A DNA stretch of 64,000 bases from the NCBI RefSeq assembly GCF_001189965.1, contig NZ_LFLU01000019.1, positions 35,339 through 99,338 of the forward strand, written 5' to 3'. The notes under the pieces are model-generated. The model did no database searches. It had not been told where the DNA came from and worked only from the letters and a program-made list of their open reading frames with translations. Source of the DNA: Herbaspirillum rhizosphaerae (lineage in GTDB: Bacteria; Pseudomonadota; Gammaproteobacteria; Burkholderiales; Burkholderiaceae_D). This document shows positions 29,007 to 38,423 of this stretch, piece after piece. A program made the position numbers and the translations under genes. Every line of letters begins with the position of its first letter. Position 1 is the first letter of the stretch.

Positions 29007-29978
29007 CTACGCGCCTTTCGGAGGTTTTTTCGCCCGCGCGGCCGCATTCTTGCGGTTCTCTTCCTGTTCCTGGAGGTAATCCCACAGGCGCGCGACCACG
29101 ACTTTTCCGCTGCGTTGCGGCGTCGGCCGTTCGCGGTACAAACGGATTTCCATTTCGACTTCCCACTCCCCGTGGGCGCCGTCGGCACGCGCCAGTTGCT
29201 TGTTGCGCACTTCGCGCGTCACCGAGGATTCCGGCAGGAAAGCGACGCCATGCCCTTCCAACGCCATCATCTTGAGGCTTTCCGACATGTCGGTCTCGTA
29301 GTGCTTCTCCAGATGCAGCGGCTTTTTGGCGTCGCCCATGATCAGCTCGACCATGCGACCCAGATAGGCGTTCGGCGTATAGGACAGGAAAGGCAGCGGC
29401 GACTTGGAACTGCCGGGCAGTACATAGTCCGGCTTGCCGCCGCGATCGCAACGCGAATACGGGCGCACGCTTTCGCGCCCCATGGTCAGCATGTCGTAAC
29501 GGCTGGAGTCCAGCTGCACCGGCTGGCGCGGATGGTGATAGCACAGCAGCAGATCGCAGCCGCCTTCGACGATGGTCATCACCGCATCATGGACGTTGAG
29601 CGCAATCAGGCGCGTATTGAGCGCGCCGAATCCCGACTCCAGCGAACTCAGCCATTTGGGGAAATACGTCAGCGACAGGGTATGCGGCACCGCGAAGTCG
29701 ACCGTGGTCTGCTGCGCCGGCCGTTTGCCGCGCAGCATGGCGCGCGTGTTGTTGATCTGGCCGAGCATCTCCACCGCCTGCTCGTAGAACACCTCGCCCG
29801 CCGCCGTCAGCCGCGTCGGATACGAGGTGCGGTCGATCAGATCGGAGCCCAGCCAGGCTTCCAGCGACTGGATGCGCCGCGAAAAAGCCGGTTGCGTCAC
29901 GTGCCGCAATTCGGCAGAGCGACTGAAACTGCGCGTCTCAGCCAGGGAAATAAAATCTTCCAGCCACTTGGTTTCCAT
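29007..29978 (-). CDS. LysR-family regulator upstream of gdhA
   Basis: A 323-residue LysR protein. The HTH reads SFSRSAELRHVTQPAFSRRIQSLE at about residues 17-40, and a substrate-binding-like effector domain spans about 90-300. The C-terminal tail is Lys/Arg-rich. It is codirectional with gdhA and the nearest regulator, so control of gdhA is a reasonable inference, though not shown. LysR regulators of gdhA or glutamate synthase are known in other bacteria. Confidence 0.87.
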   Translation of the reverse strand: METKWLEDFISLAETRSFSRSAELRHVTQPAFSRRIQSLEAWLGSDLIDRTSYPTRLTAAGEVFYEQAVEMLGQINNTRAMLRGKRPAQQTTVDFAVPHTLSLTYFPKWLSSLESGFGALNTRLIALNVHDAVMTIVEGGCDLLLCYHHPRQPVQLDSSRYDMLTMGRESVRPYSRCDRGGKPDYVLPGSSKSPLPFLSYTPNAYLGRMVELIMGDAKKPLHLEKHYETDMSESLKMMALEGHGVAFLPESSVTREVRNKQLARADGAHGEWEVEMEIRLYRERPTPQRSGKVVVARLWDYLQEQEENRKNAAARAKKPPKGA

Positions 29979-30035
29979 TCTTCCTACTCCGCCTCAGGAG
30001 AGCATGATGCCGACCATGCTTCGTATAGTTTCAGC

Positions 30036-31898
30036 TTAAGCCAGTTGCAGCGATGGCGACGGTTCCGATGCGCCTTCGTCCTCGTCGTCATCCTTGGCCT
30101 GCTGCCTCGCCCACATCTGCGCATACGCGCCGCCCGACGCCAGCAGCTGCGTGTGCGTGCCGCGCTCGATGATATGACCATGCTCCAGCACCAGAATCTG
30201 ATGCGCATCGACGATGGTCGACAAGCGATGCGCGATGACCAGCGTGGTGCGATTCTGCGCGATCTCGCTCAGTTGCTCCTGGATCGCCTGTTCCGATTTG
30301 GAATCGAGCGCGGAAGTTGCTTCATCGAAAATCAGCACCGCGGGATTCTTCAGCAAGGTGCGCGCAATCGCCACACGCTGCTTTTCGCCGCCGGACAATT
30401 TCAGGCCGCGCTCGCCCACCGTCGTCGCATAACCGTCCGGCAGCGACTCGATGAAATCGTGCACGTAGGCGGCCTTGGCGGCGGCGATGATTTCATCCTT
30501 GCTGCTGCCGGGCTTGCCGTAGGCGATGTTGTATTCGATGGTGTCGTTGAACAGCACCGTATCCTGCGGCACGATGCCGATGGCCTGGCGCAGCGACCCT
30601 TGCGTGACCTTGCGCAGATCCTGACCGTCGATGGTGATGCTGCCGGCGTCGACGTCATAGAAGCGATACAGCAAACGCGACAACGTCGACTTGCCCGATC
30701 CGCTATGGCCGACCACCGCCGTCGTGGTGCCGGCGGCAATCTCAAAATCGACGCCGAACAGAATCTGGCGCTTGCTTTCGTAGCTGAAATCGATGTTGGC
30801 GAAACGCACTGCCGCACCGGCGGTGACGAGCGGCCTAGCATCGGAGGTATCGGCGATTTCCTTGTTCTGTTCCAGCAGCGAGAACAGGCGCTCCATGTCA
30901 GCCAGGCTCTGCTTGATTTCGCGATAGATCACACCGAGGAAATTCAGCGGAATATACAGTTGGATCATGAAGGCATTCACCAGCACCAGATCGCCCAGGC
31001 TCATTGTGCCGTTGATCACGCCCTGCGTGGCGCGCCACAGAATCAGCGTGACCGCGATGGCGATGATGGCCGATTGTCCCGAGTTCAGCAAGGACAGCGA
31101 GGACTGCGATTTGATCGCCGCCGTTTCATAGCGTTGCAGGCCTTCGTCGTAACGGCGCGCTTCGAAATCTTCATTGCTGAAATACTTGACCGTCTCATAG
31201 TTGAGCAACGAATCGATCGCCTTGGAATTGGCGCGCGAATCGAGATCGTTCATCGTGCGGCGGAAGTGCGTGCGCCACTCGGTCACGGTGATCGTGAAGA
31301 TGATGTACAGCACCAGCGCGCCGCCCGTGATGACGGTGAACCAGATCTCGTAATGCAGCACCAGATACACCATCACCAGCGCGATCTCGATCAGCGTCGG
31401 CAAGATGCTGAACAGCGCATACGACACCAGCGTCGACACGCCGCGCGTACCGCGCTCGATGTCGCGCGTCATGCCGCCGGTCTGGCGGTTCAGGTGGAAG
31501 CGCAACGACAGCGAATGCAGATGGCGGAATACTTGCAAGGCAATCGTACGCACCGCGCGCTGCGTCACCTTCGCGAACACGAACTCGCGCAGCTCGGTGA
31601 AGACCGTGGTCGCCAGTCGCAGCGCGCCGTAAGCCACCAGCAGCGACAGCGGCAACACCAGCAAGGCCTGAGGATTGTTCGGCCCGATCGTCATGCGATC
31701 GACCAGTTGCTTGAGCAGCAACGGCACGCCGATATTGGTCAGCTTGGCGCCGACCAGGAAACCCAGCGCCAGCAGCACGCGCCATTTGTAAGTCCAGAGA
31801 TAAGGCAACAGCGTGCCCAGCGTTTGCCAGTCGCTGTGCGCAGGAACAGAAGCGCCGCGCTCAGCTTGCGGCGCGGAAGAAGGCGGATATCGACGCAT
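30036..31898 (-). CDS. Atm1/HMT1-type ABC exporter
   Basis: A 620-residue half-transporter: six membrane helices (about 30-330) fused to an ATPase. Hallmarks of the ATM1/ABCB7 group are TGGMTRDIERGTRG in the intracellular loop and ETVKYFSNEDFE. The ATPase has Walker A VGHSGSGKST, signature LSGGEKQRVAIART, Walker B VLIFDEATSALD and H-loop IAHRLST. Bacterial members export glutathione-metal or glutathione persulfide species. The C-terminus is acidic. It is divergent from the thioesterase gene. Confidence 0.92.
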   Translation of the reverse strand: MRRYPPSSAPQAERGASVPAHSDWQTLGTLLPYLWTYKWRVLLALGFLVGAKLTNIGVPLLLKQLVDRMTIGPNNPQALLVLPLSLLVAYGALRLATTVFTELREFVFAKVTQRAVRTIALQVFRHLHSLSLRFHLNRQTGGMTRDIERGTRGVSTLVSYALFSILPTLIEIALVMVYLVLHYEIWFTVITGGALVLYIIFTITVTEWRTHFRRTMNDLDSRANSKAIDSLLNYETVKYFSNEDFEARRYDEGLQRYETAAIKSQSSLSLLNSGQSAIIAIAVTLILWRATQGVINGTMSLGDLVLVNAFMIQLYIPLNFLGVIYREIKQSLADMERLFSLLEQNKEIADTSDARPLVTAGAAVRFANIDFSYESKRQILFGVDFEIAAGTTTAVVGHSGSGKSTLSRLLYRFYDVDAGSITIDGQDLRKVTQGSLRQAIGIVPQDTVLFNDTIEYNIAYGKPGSSKDEIIAAAKAAYVHDFIESLPDGYATTVGERGLKLSGGEKQRVAIARTLLKNPAVLIFDEATSALDSKSEQAIQEQLSEIAQNRTTLVIAHRLSTIVDAHQILVLEHGHIIERGTHTQLLASGGAYAQMWARQQAKDDDEDEGASEPSPSLQLA

Positions 31899-32069
31899 GA
31901 AAGAATTGACCGAAAAAATTTGTGCTTTTGTTTTACGGGGGAGCCGACGCAGAGGCGACGACTCCTATAAACTAGGGGATTAGGGTCTGTAACAGCCTGC
32001 AGGGCTTTACCCTCCCGAACTTCCGCATTATAAGAGTCCGCAGGACTTCACGCTTTTAAAAGGAAAAGT

Positions 32070-32537
32070 ATGACAAGCCAGCATAACACCTCGCTGCCGG
32101 TAGGAAAGATGCCGCAACTGCGCGTCATGCCGATGCCGGCGGATGCCAACGTCTACGGCGACGTCTTCGGCGGATGGATCATGGCGCAGGTCGACATCGC
32201 CGGCTCCCTGCCCGCCACCAAGCGTGCCAACGGCCGCGTCGCCACCATCGCAGTCAACTCGTTCTTATTCAAACAACCCGTCTTCGTCGGCGATCTGCTG
32301 TCGTTTTACGCCGATATCGTCAAAGTCGGCAATACCTCGATTACCGTCAACGTCGAGGTTTACGCCGAGCGCAACCGCCTCCAGACCGAGATCGTCAAGG
32401 TGACCGAAGCGACGCTGACCTACGTCGCCACCGACGAACAACGCCAACCGCGCGCCTTGCCGCCGCTGGCGCCGGGCGATAGCGTCTCGATCACCAGCGG
32501 CTTGCAGGACCTGGGCGGCGGCTGGTCGGCAGCCTGA
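32070..32537 (+). CDS. yciA: Acyl-CoA thioesterase, YciA type
   Basis: A 155-residue hotdog-fold protein. The catalytic Asp motif is NVYGDVFGGWIMAQVD, followed by the hotdog strand VATIAVNSFLFKQPV. YciA-type enzymes hydrolyse a broad range of acyl-CoA esters. AAAAGGAAAAG precedes the ATG. It is followed by the 2-hydroxyacid dehydrogenase gene 83 bases on, probably a separate unit. Confidence 0.88.
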   Translation: MTSQHNTSLPVGKMPQLRVMPMPADANVYGDVFGGWIMAQVDIAGSLPATKRANGRVATIAVNSFLFKQPVFVGDLLSFYADIVKVGNTSITVNVEVYAERNRLQTEIVKVTEATLTYVATDEQRQPRALPPLAPGDSVSITSGLQDLGGGWSAA

Positions 32538-32620
32538 TGCTGCCATGACATTTTTCTGATTTTTCCGGGACAGGCCTGCCTGCTGCGACCTGTCTTTTCA
32601 TCCACTGCCAAGACATTTCC

Positions 32621-33571
32621 ATGACCTCCACTTCCGCACGTCCCGATGTCCTCATCGCCGCCAGCCTTCCCCCGCACCTGAGCCAACGCCTGCATGCGCA
32701 TTTCAATTGCCATGACATCAACACCCTGAGCGAAGCCGAGCTGGCCGCCATTGCGCCGTCCATCCGCGCCATTTCGTCCAAGGGCGAAACCAAGGTAACA
32801 CGCGACTTCATCGCCCGTTTTCCGGCGCTGGAAGTCATTTCCGTCTTCGGCGTCGGCTATGACGGCGTCGATGCCGTTGCCGCACGCGAACGCGGCATCG
32901 AAGTCACCAATACGCCCGACGTGCTGACCGACGACGTCGCCGATTTCGCCATGACGCTGCTGCTGTCCACCGCGCGCCAGGTGGTCCACGCCGACCGCTT
33001 CGCCCGCAGCGGCGAATGGAAAAAAGGTCCGCATGCGCTGACCACCAAGGTCACCGGCTCGCGCCTGGGCATCGTCGGCCTGGGTCGCATAGGCAAGGCC
33101 ATCGCCAAACGCGCAGAAGCCTTCGACATGAGCATCGCGTATCACAACCGCTCGCCGCAAAGCGACGTCGGCTACCGCTATGTTGCCGATCTGAAGACGC
33201 TGGCGTCGGAAGTCGATTTCCTCGTGCTGTCGATGCCGGGCGGCGCCGGTACGCGCGCACTGATCAATGCAGACATCCTCGAAGCGCTCGGCCCCAAGGG
33301 TTTCCTGATCAACGTCGCGCGCGGCTCGGTGGTCGATGAAGCAGCGCTGATCAAGGCGCTGCAGGAAGGCAAGATCGCCGGCGCCGGTCTCGACGTGTTC
33401 GAGAACGAACCGAATGTGCCGGAAGCGCTCGCCAAACTCGACAACGTCACGCTGACGCCGCACATGGCCAGCGGCACCGTGATCACGCGCACCGCGATGG
33501 CAGATCTGGCTTTCGACAACCTGCAGGCGCACTTCAGCGGCAAGCCCTTGCTGACGCCGGTGCCGCGTTAA
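32621..33571 (+). CDS. D-isomer-specific 2-hydroxyacid dehydrogenase (GhrB-like)
   Basis: A 316-residue NAD(P)H-dependent enzyme. The nucleotide motif is GIVGLGRIGKAIAKR, catalytic Arg in NVARGSVVDE, Glu in DVFENEPNV, and His in LTPHMASGT. Relatives reduce glyoxylate, hydroxypyruvate or 2-ketogluconate. It is 13 bases ahead of dgoK, so a substrate in 2-keto sugar-acid metabolism is likely; the exact substrate is not visible. Confidence 0.9.
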   Translation: MTSTSARPDVLIAASLPPHLSQRLHAHFNCHDINTLSEAELAAIAPSIRAISSKGETKVTRDFIARFPALEVISVFGVGYDGVDAVAARERGIEVTNTPDVLTDDVADFAMTLLLSTARQVVHADRFARSGEWKKGPHALTTKVTGSRLGIVGLGRIGKAIAKRAEAFDMSIAYHNRSPQSDVGYRYVADLKTLASEVDFLVLSMPGGAGTRALINADILEALGPKGFLINVARGSVVDEAALIKALQEGKIAGAGLDVFENEPNVPEALAKLDNVTLTPHMASGTVITRTAMADLAFDNLQAHFSGKPLLTPVPR

Positions 33572-33584
33572 AGAGAATGAGGTC

Positions 33585-34562
33585 ATGAGCACAACCCGAC
33601 TGATCGCGCTCGACTGGGGCACAACGTCACTGCGCGCCTATCGCCTTGGCGACAACGGCGCCGTGCTCGACAAGCGCGGACTGCCGTGGGGCATCATGAA
33701 CTTGCCGTCAGTGGATGCAAGCGATGGCGACGGCAGCCGCCACGCCGGTTTCGTCAAGGCATTCGACGAAGCCTGCGGCGACTGGCTGCGCGATACTTCG
33801 GGGACGCCCGTCATCGCCGCCGGCATGGTCGGCAGCGCCCAGGGCTGGCGCGAAGCGGCTTATGTCGACATGCCGCTGGCGGTCGCCGAAGTCGGCAAGC
33901 AACTGACGCGCGTCGACGTCAGCGGCGGACTGGTATTGCACATCGTTCCCGGCCTGCTGCAACGCGGACATTTGCCCAATGTCATCCGCGGTGAGGAAAC
34001 ACAGGTCGTCGGCATTCTGGAATCGCTGCAAGGCGACGCCGAAGTCCTGATCGGCCTGCCCGGCACACACTCGAAATGGGTACGCGTGCAAGAGCGGCGC
34101 ATGACGCATTTCGACACCTTCATGACCGGCGAGGTCTACGCCGTACTAAGCCAGCACACCATCCTCGGCCGCACCATGGACCGTGACGGCGAGCCCGACC
34201 ACGCCGCCTTCGAACGCGGCCTGCGCGTGGCGCAAACGGAGGAAGGACGCGCCGGCGTGTTGTCGACTATCTTCAGCAGCCGCACGCTCGGCCTGGTCGG
34301 CGAACTGGGGCCGCGCAGCCAGCCCGATTATCTGTCCGGCCTGCTGATCGGCCACGAAATCGCGGCGCTGAAATCCACGCGGGAAGCCGCCGGCTGCGCG
34401 CCCTCCCCGCATATCATCCTGATCGGCGACGACAAGCTATGCGCCCGCTATCAGACCGCCCTGAATCTGTACGGCCTGCATCTGAATGGTATCGACATCG
34501 CGGCGCAAGCCACCGAAACCGGCTTGTGGAAAATCGCCCTGCAAGCCGGCCTGCTGAGCTAG
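33585..34562 (+). CDS. dgoK: 2-dehydro-3-deoxygalactonokinase
   Basis: A 325-residue kinase of the DgoK family: N-terminal phosphate motif ALDWGTTSLRAYRL, MVGSAQGWREA, and a C-terminal IILIGDDKLCARY where the family has a GGS/D-type nucleotide site. It phosphorylates 2-keto-3-deoxy-galactonate at O6. Next gene (dgoA) is 25 bases downstream. A galactonate dehydratase (dgoD) and a transporter are not in the window. Confidence 0.92.
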   Translation: MSTTRLIALDWGTTSLRAYRLGDNGAVLDKRGLPWGIMNLPSVDASDGDGSRHAGFVKAFDEACGDWLRDTSGTPVIAAGMVGSAQGWREAAYVDMPLAVAEVGKQLTRVDVSGGLVLHIVPGLLQRGHLPNVIRGEETQVVGILESLQGDAEVLIGLPGTHSKWVRVQERRMTHFDTFMTGEVYAVLSQHTILGRTMDRDGEPDHAAFERGLRVAQTEEGRAGVLSTIFSSRTLGLVGELGPRSQPDYLSGLLIGHEIAALKSTREAAGCAPSPHIILIGDDKLCARYQTALNLYGLHLNGIDIAAQATETGLWKIALQAGLLS

Positions 34563-34587
34563 ATATCAGCATCACTGGAGAAACACC

Positions 34588-35211
34588 ATGTTGAAAGAAG
34601 CGCTGAAACAATGCGGGCTGATCGCGATCCTGCGCGGCATCCGTCCCGACGAAGTCGAAAGCATAGGCAAGGTCTTGCATGACGCGGGATTTCGCATCAT
34701 CGAAGTGCCACTCAACTCACCCGAGCCGTTTGAAAGCATTCGCGTGCTGCGCAATGCCCTGCCCGCCAATTGCATGGTCGGCGCCGGCACCGTGCTGTCG
34801 CCGGCGCAAGTGCTTCAGGTCAAGGATGCGGAAGGACAGCTGATCGTCATGCCGCACAGCGATCCCGAAGTGATCCGGGCCGCGACCGCCGCCGGCCTGG
34901 CCAGCGCGCCTGGTGTGGCCACGGTGACCGAGGCATTTGCCGCGCTGGCGGCCGGCGCCGACATCCTCAAGATGTTCCCGGCCGAGCAGCTTGGTCCCGC
35001 CGTCGTCAAGGCCTGGCGCGCGGTGATTCCGGCCAGCGTCATGCTGGCGCCGGTCGGCGGCATCACGCCTGCCAGCCTCAAGGAATTTGTGGCGGCCGGC
35101 GCATCGGCATTCGGTTTGGGCTCGGCGCTGTACAAACCCGGCATGAGCGCAGAACAGGTGAAGCAGAACGCAGAAGCCTTCGTCAGCGCGTGGAAGCAAA
35201 CCCAGGCCTGA
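34588..35211 (+). CDS. dgoA: 2-dehydro-3-deoxy-6-phosphogalactonate aldolase
   Basis: A 207-residue class I aldolase of the KDPG/KDPGal family. The Schiff-base lysine is in ADILKMFPAEQLG, with catalytic Glu in LIAILRGI and IIEVPLNS, and the phosphate site VGGITPAS. The LKMFPAE sequence is the KDPGal rather than KDPG (FKFFPAE) form. It splits KDPGal into pyruvate and glyceraldehyde 3-phosphate. GGAG precedes the ATG. Confidence 0.93.
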   Translation: MLKEALKQCGLIAILRGIRPDEVESIGKVLHDAGFRIIEVPLNSPEPFESIRVLRNALPANCMVGAGTVLSPAQVLQVKDAEGQLIVMPHSDPEVIRAATAAGLASAPGVATVTEAFAALAAGADILKMFPAEQLGPAVVKAWRAVIPASVMLAPVGGITPASLKEFVAAGASAFGLGSALYKPGMSAEQVKQNAEAFVSAWKQTQA

Positions 35212-35242
35212 TTCGATTGCATCTGACCAGCTTCACGGCCAT

Positions 35243-35274
35243 AAAAAAACGCGACCGGCAAGGTCGCGTTTTTT
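35243..35274. terminator. Bidirectional terminator between dgoA and fadD
   Basis: Arms ACGCGACC and GGTCGCGT around GGCAA, with seven A on the left and six T on the right. It ends both convergent transcripts. Confidence 0.85.
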
Positions 35275-35306
35275 GTTTGTACTGCTGAAGACACTCAAGC
35301 TGAAAA

Positions 35307-37001
35307 TCAGGCTGCCTTCTTTTCCTCTTTTTTCTCGTCACGCAATTCGCGGCGCAAAATCTTTCCGACATTGGTCTTCGGCAGCTCATCGCGAAACTCG
35401 ATGTACTTGGGTTTCTTGTAGCCGGTGAACTGTTCTTTGCAGTAGGCCATCAACTGCTCGGCCGTCAGCGACTTGTCCTTGCGCACCACGAACAACTTGA
35501 CCGCTTCGCCGGTATGCTCGTCCGGCACGCCGACGCAGGCGCATTCCAGCACGCCAGCGTGCGCCGCCACCACGCCTTCGATTTCATTCGGATAGACGTT
35601 GAAGCCGGACACCAGGATCATGTCCTTCTTGCGGTCGACGATACGAGTGTAACCGCGCTCATCCATGATGCCGATGTCGCCCGACTTGAAGAAGCCGTCC
35701 GGCGTCATGACCTTCTCGGTTTCGTCGGGACGGTTCCAGTAACCCTGCATGACCTGCGGGCCGCGGATGGCGATTTCACCTGGCTGGCCGAGCGCGACCG
35801 GCTTGCCGTCGTCGTCCAGAATCGCGATGTCGGTCGACGGCAGCGGCAGGCCGATGGTGCCGGTGTATTCGTCGATGGTGCAAGGATTGGCGCTGGCGAT
35901 CGGCGAGGTTTCGGACAAGCCGTAACCTTCGATGATCGGGCAGCCGGTGATCTTCTTCCACTTGTCCGCCACCGATTTCTGCACCGCCATGCCGCCGCCG
36001 ACGCAGCAGCGATAGCCGGAGAAATCCAGCTTGGCGAAATCGGGATGATTCAACAGCGCGTTGTACAGCGTATTGACCGCCGGGAAGGTGTTGACCTTGT
36101 ACTTGCCCAGTTCCTTGATGAAGCCCGGGATGTCGCGTGGATTCGGAATCAGCACATTGAGCGCGCCTTCACGCGTGCCCAGCATATTGCAGACCGTCAG
36201 CGCGAAGATGTGATACAGCGGCAGCGCGCAGATGAAGACCAGCTGGTCGAGTTTGGCGCCCTGATTCAGCGCCGGCATCAGCCATTCTTCGGCCTGCAGC
36301 ACATTGGCCACCAGGTTGCGATGCGTCAGCACCGCACCCTTGGCGACGCCGGTGGTGCCGCCGGTGTATTGCAGGAAAGCGATGTCGTCATGGCCGACAT
36401 CGACCGGCGCCGGCTTCTTGCCTTCGCCCAGCGCCAGCGCTTTCTTGAAGGTGATCGACTGCGGCAGCGAGAACGGCGGCACCAGCTTCTTGACATGGCG
36501 CACCACCAGATTGACGATCGCGCCCTTGAGGCCGCCCAGCAGCTCGCCCATGCTGGCGACGACGACGTGCTTGACGGCGGTATTGGAGATCACCTTGGCC
36601 AGCGTGCAGGCGAAGTTTTCCAGCACGAAGATGGCTTCGGCGCCGGAGTCTTTCAACTGATGCTCAAGCTCGCGCGGCGTGTACAGCGGATTGACGTTGA
36701 CCACGGTATAGCCGGCGCGCAGGATGGCGGCGATGGCGATCGGATATTGCAGCACGTTCGGCATCATGATCGCCACGCGCGCCCCCTTTTTCAGGCCGGT
36801 GCTTTGCAGCCATGCGGTCAGCGTGGCGGACAGTTTGTCCAGTTCGCCGTAGGTCAGGTACTTGCCCATGCAGGCATAGGCGTTGCGGTCTGCGTATTTA
36901 ACAAAGGCCTCGTCGATCAGCTGGACCAGCGAGCGGTAGCGGCTTGGGTCGATGTCGGCTGGGACGCCTGCGGGGTACGATGCAAGCCAGAATTTATCCA
37001 T
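35307..37001 (-). CDS. fadD: Long-chain fatty acid-CoA ligase
   Basis: A 564-residue AMP-binding enzyme with P-loop YTGGTTGVAKGAVLTH, adenylate motif EGYGLSETSP, ATP motif KSGDIGIMDERGY and hinge DRKKDMILVSGFNVYPNEIE, plus the catalytic Lys near PKTNVGKILRREL. It activates fatty acids at the inner membrane. The C-terminus is Lys/Glu-rich. AAAAGGAAC lies upstream of the ATG. Confidence 0.93.
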   Translation of the reverse strand: MDKFWLASYPAGVPADIDPSRYRSLVQLIDEAFVKYADRNAYACMGKYLTYGELDKLSATLTAWLQSTGLKKGARVAIMMPNVLQYPIAIAAILRAGYTVVNVNPLYTPRELEHQLKDSGAEAIFVLENFACTLAKVISNTAVKHVVVASMGELLGGLKGAIVNLVVRHVKKLVPPFSLPQSITFKKALALGEGKKPAPVDVGHDDIAFLQYTGGTTGVAKGAVLTHRNLVANVLQAEEWLMPALNQGAKLDQLVFICALPLYHIFALTVCNMLGTREGALNVLIPNPRDIPGFIKELGKYKVNTFPAVNTLYNALLNHPDFAKLDFSGYRCCVGGGMAVQKSVADKWKKITGCPIIEGYGLSETSPIASANPCTIDEYTGTIGLPLPSTDIAILDDDGKPVALGQPGEIAIRGPQVMQGYWNRPDETEKVMTPDGFFKSGDIGIMDERGYTRIVDRKKDMILVSGFNVYPNEIEGVVAAHAGVLECACVGVPDEHTGEAVKLFVVRKDKSLTAEQLMAYCKEQFTGYKKPKYIEFRDELPKTNVGKILRRELRDEKKEEKKAA

Positions 37002-37150
37002 ATTGTTCCTTTTGTCTCCGATTCAGAGCGGCAGCCCGGCTGTATTCTCAGGACCTGGTTGGATGCCGCAAAAAAAAGCACGGTTGTGTTTTTATTTATT
37101 GCAGATGCTATCCACCAATCTCATTAAGGGCAAGTATTTTGAGAAAATTT

Positions 37151-37164
37151 AAGAAAATTTTCTT
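37151..37164. promoter_or_regulatory. 14-bp perfect palindrome upstream of fadD, possible operator
   Basis: AAGAAAATTTTCTT is self-complementary and is preceded by a partial copy (GAGAAAATTT). It lies about 150 bases before the fadD start in an A/T-rich part of the 321-base gap (37002-37322), which otherwise shows no gene. The regulator is unknown. Confidence 0.4.
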
Positions 37165-37322
37165 GTTTCCCCTGCCAACCGGCCCCATCGGCTGACACCT
37201 TGCGCCATCTTTTCCAAACTGGCAACTTTTTCTGCCGATTCATGGCGATTTTCAAAATTAGTCAATTCGGCAATGAAATTCTCGCTGCGCTCTCTGCCCT
37301 GCACTGTAGCACCGGAGCAGCA

Positions 37323-38423
37323 TTATTTCGCACCCGCCTGAGCAGATTGCTGTGGCGGCTGCCCTGCCTGCAAACGATCCAGCTGTTCGTCGCGCTGCGG
37401 CTTGTCCAGCTTTGCCAGCGTTTTTACCCGTTCGAAGAAATCGGCGAAATCGCGGCTCTGGCGGAACAAGGCCCGAAACGCCGGCACGCGGTCATGATAG
37501 GTGCCAACCAGCGCCAGATGCGCGTTCGACAGCGGCATGGCGAACCAGCGGTCGTAGCCGCTGAATCCGCCCCAGCGCACTTTGAGCTGCTGGTACTCGG
37601 CGCGCAAGGCATCGAAGATCGCCGCCTTGCGCTGCAGCTTGTCGGCGTCGCCGGCATCGCTTTGGTAGTCAGCGTCCAACTGAGACCGGTATTTCAGCAG
37701 GAGTTCCAGAAAGTCTTCCTTGCGCGCAGCGAAGACGCGATAGGCCTGCGCCAGCTTGTCGTCGTGGCGCGCCTGCAACCAGCGGTCGAGGCCAAGCTCT
37801 TCCACCGTGGTGGCATAGGATTCATTGAATTGCGAATCGCCTTTGACATAGACCACCTGATGGCCCAGCTCATGGAAGATCAGGCGCGCCAGTTCGCCGT
37901 CGGGATAATTGATGAAGGTCGACATGACCGGATCGTTGAACCAGCCCAGCGTCGAATACGCCGGCACGCCCAGCACCTGCACGTCATAACCTTGCTTGAC
38001 CAACCCGTCGGCATAATCCTGCGCGTCCTGCTGGCTGTAATAGCCGCGATAGTCGACGCAACCGGCAATCGGGAAGCACCACTGCTTCGCCTGCAGGGAC
38101 AAGGCCGGCGCCGCCACCACGTTCCAGACGACGAAGGGTCGCTGCAGCTGCGCATAATTCTTGTAGCTGCCGTTGTCGGGCAAGGACAATTGCTCCACCG
38201 CGAAGCGGCGGATCTCGCGCACGGTCTGCAACTTGGCGCGCAAACGTTCGGAGGTAGCCGGATCGGCCAGCCAGTCGTCGATAGGCTTGGCCTGCGCCAG
38301 CAGCGAGAACTGCCCATGCGCCGCCTGTGCGTAATACCCCAGCGAGGAGCAGCCCGCCGCCAGCAGACACGCTGCCGCAGCGCCGGCCATCAAGACGATT
38401 TTTGCTACGCGCTTCCTGCGCAT
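37323..38423 (-). CDS. Lipoprotein aminopeptidase (Aminopep family, gluzincin-like)
   Basis: A 366-residue protein. The start MRRKRVAKIV is chosen because it gives a lipoprotein signal with lipobox LAAGC (Cys25). The zinc motif is HELGH at residues 184-188 with a downstream Glu in NESYATTVEELG (E201). It matches the conserved putative aminopeptidase family of beta/gammaproteobacteria. The mature protein would be membrane-anchored. The start overlaps the end of the molybdopterin gene by 19 bases, implying cotranscription. Confidence 0.85.
   Translation of the reverse strand: MRRKRVAKIVLMAGAAAACLLAAGCSSLGYYAQAAHGQFSLLAQAKPIDDWLADPATSERLRAKLQTVREIRRFAVEQLSLPDNGSYKNYAQLQRPFVVWNVVAAPALSLQAKQWCFPIAGCVDYRGYYSQQDAQDYADGLVKQGYDVQVLGVPAYSTLGWFNDPVMSTFINYPDGELARLIFHELGHQVVYVKGDSQFNESYATTVEELGLDRWLQARHDDKLAQAYRVFAARKEDFLELLLKYRSQLDADYQSDAGDADKLQRKAAIFDALRAEYQQLKVRWGGFSGYDRWFAMPLSNAHLALVGTYHDRVPAFRALFRQSRDFADFFERVKTLAKLDKPQRDEQLDRLQAGQPPQQSAQAGAK

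Noticed and set aside
28692..31970. A 1,092-codon open frame on the plus strand
   Set aside because: It is the antisense of a LysR gene and an Atm1 exporter gene, has Gln/Arg/His-rich low-complexity composition and no recognisable domain; it is open only because of GC-rich codon bias.
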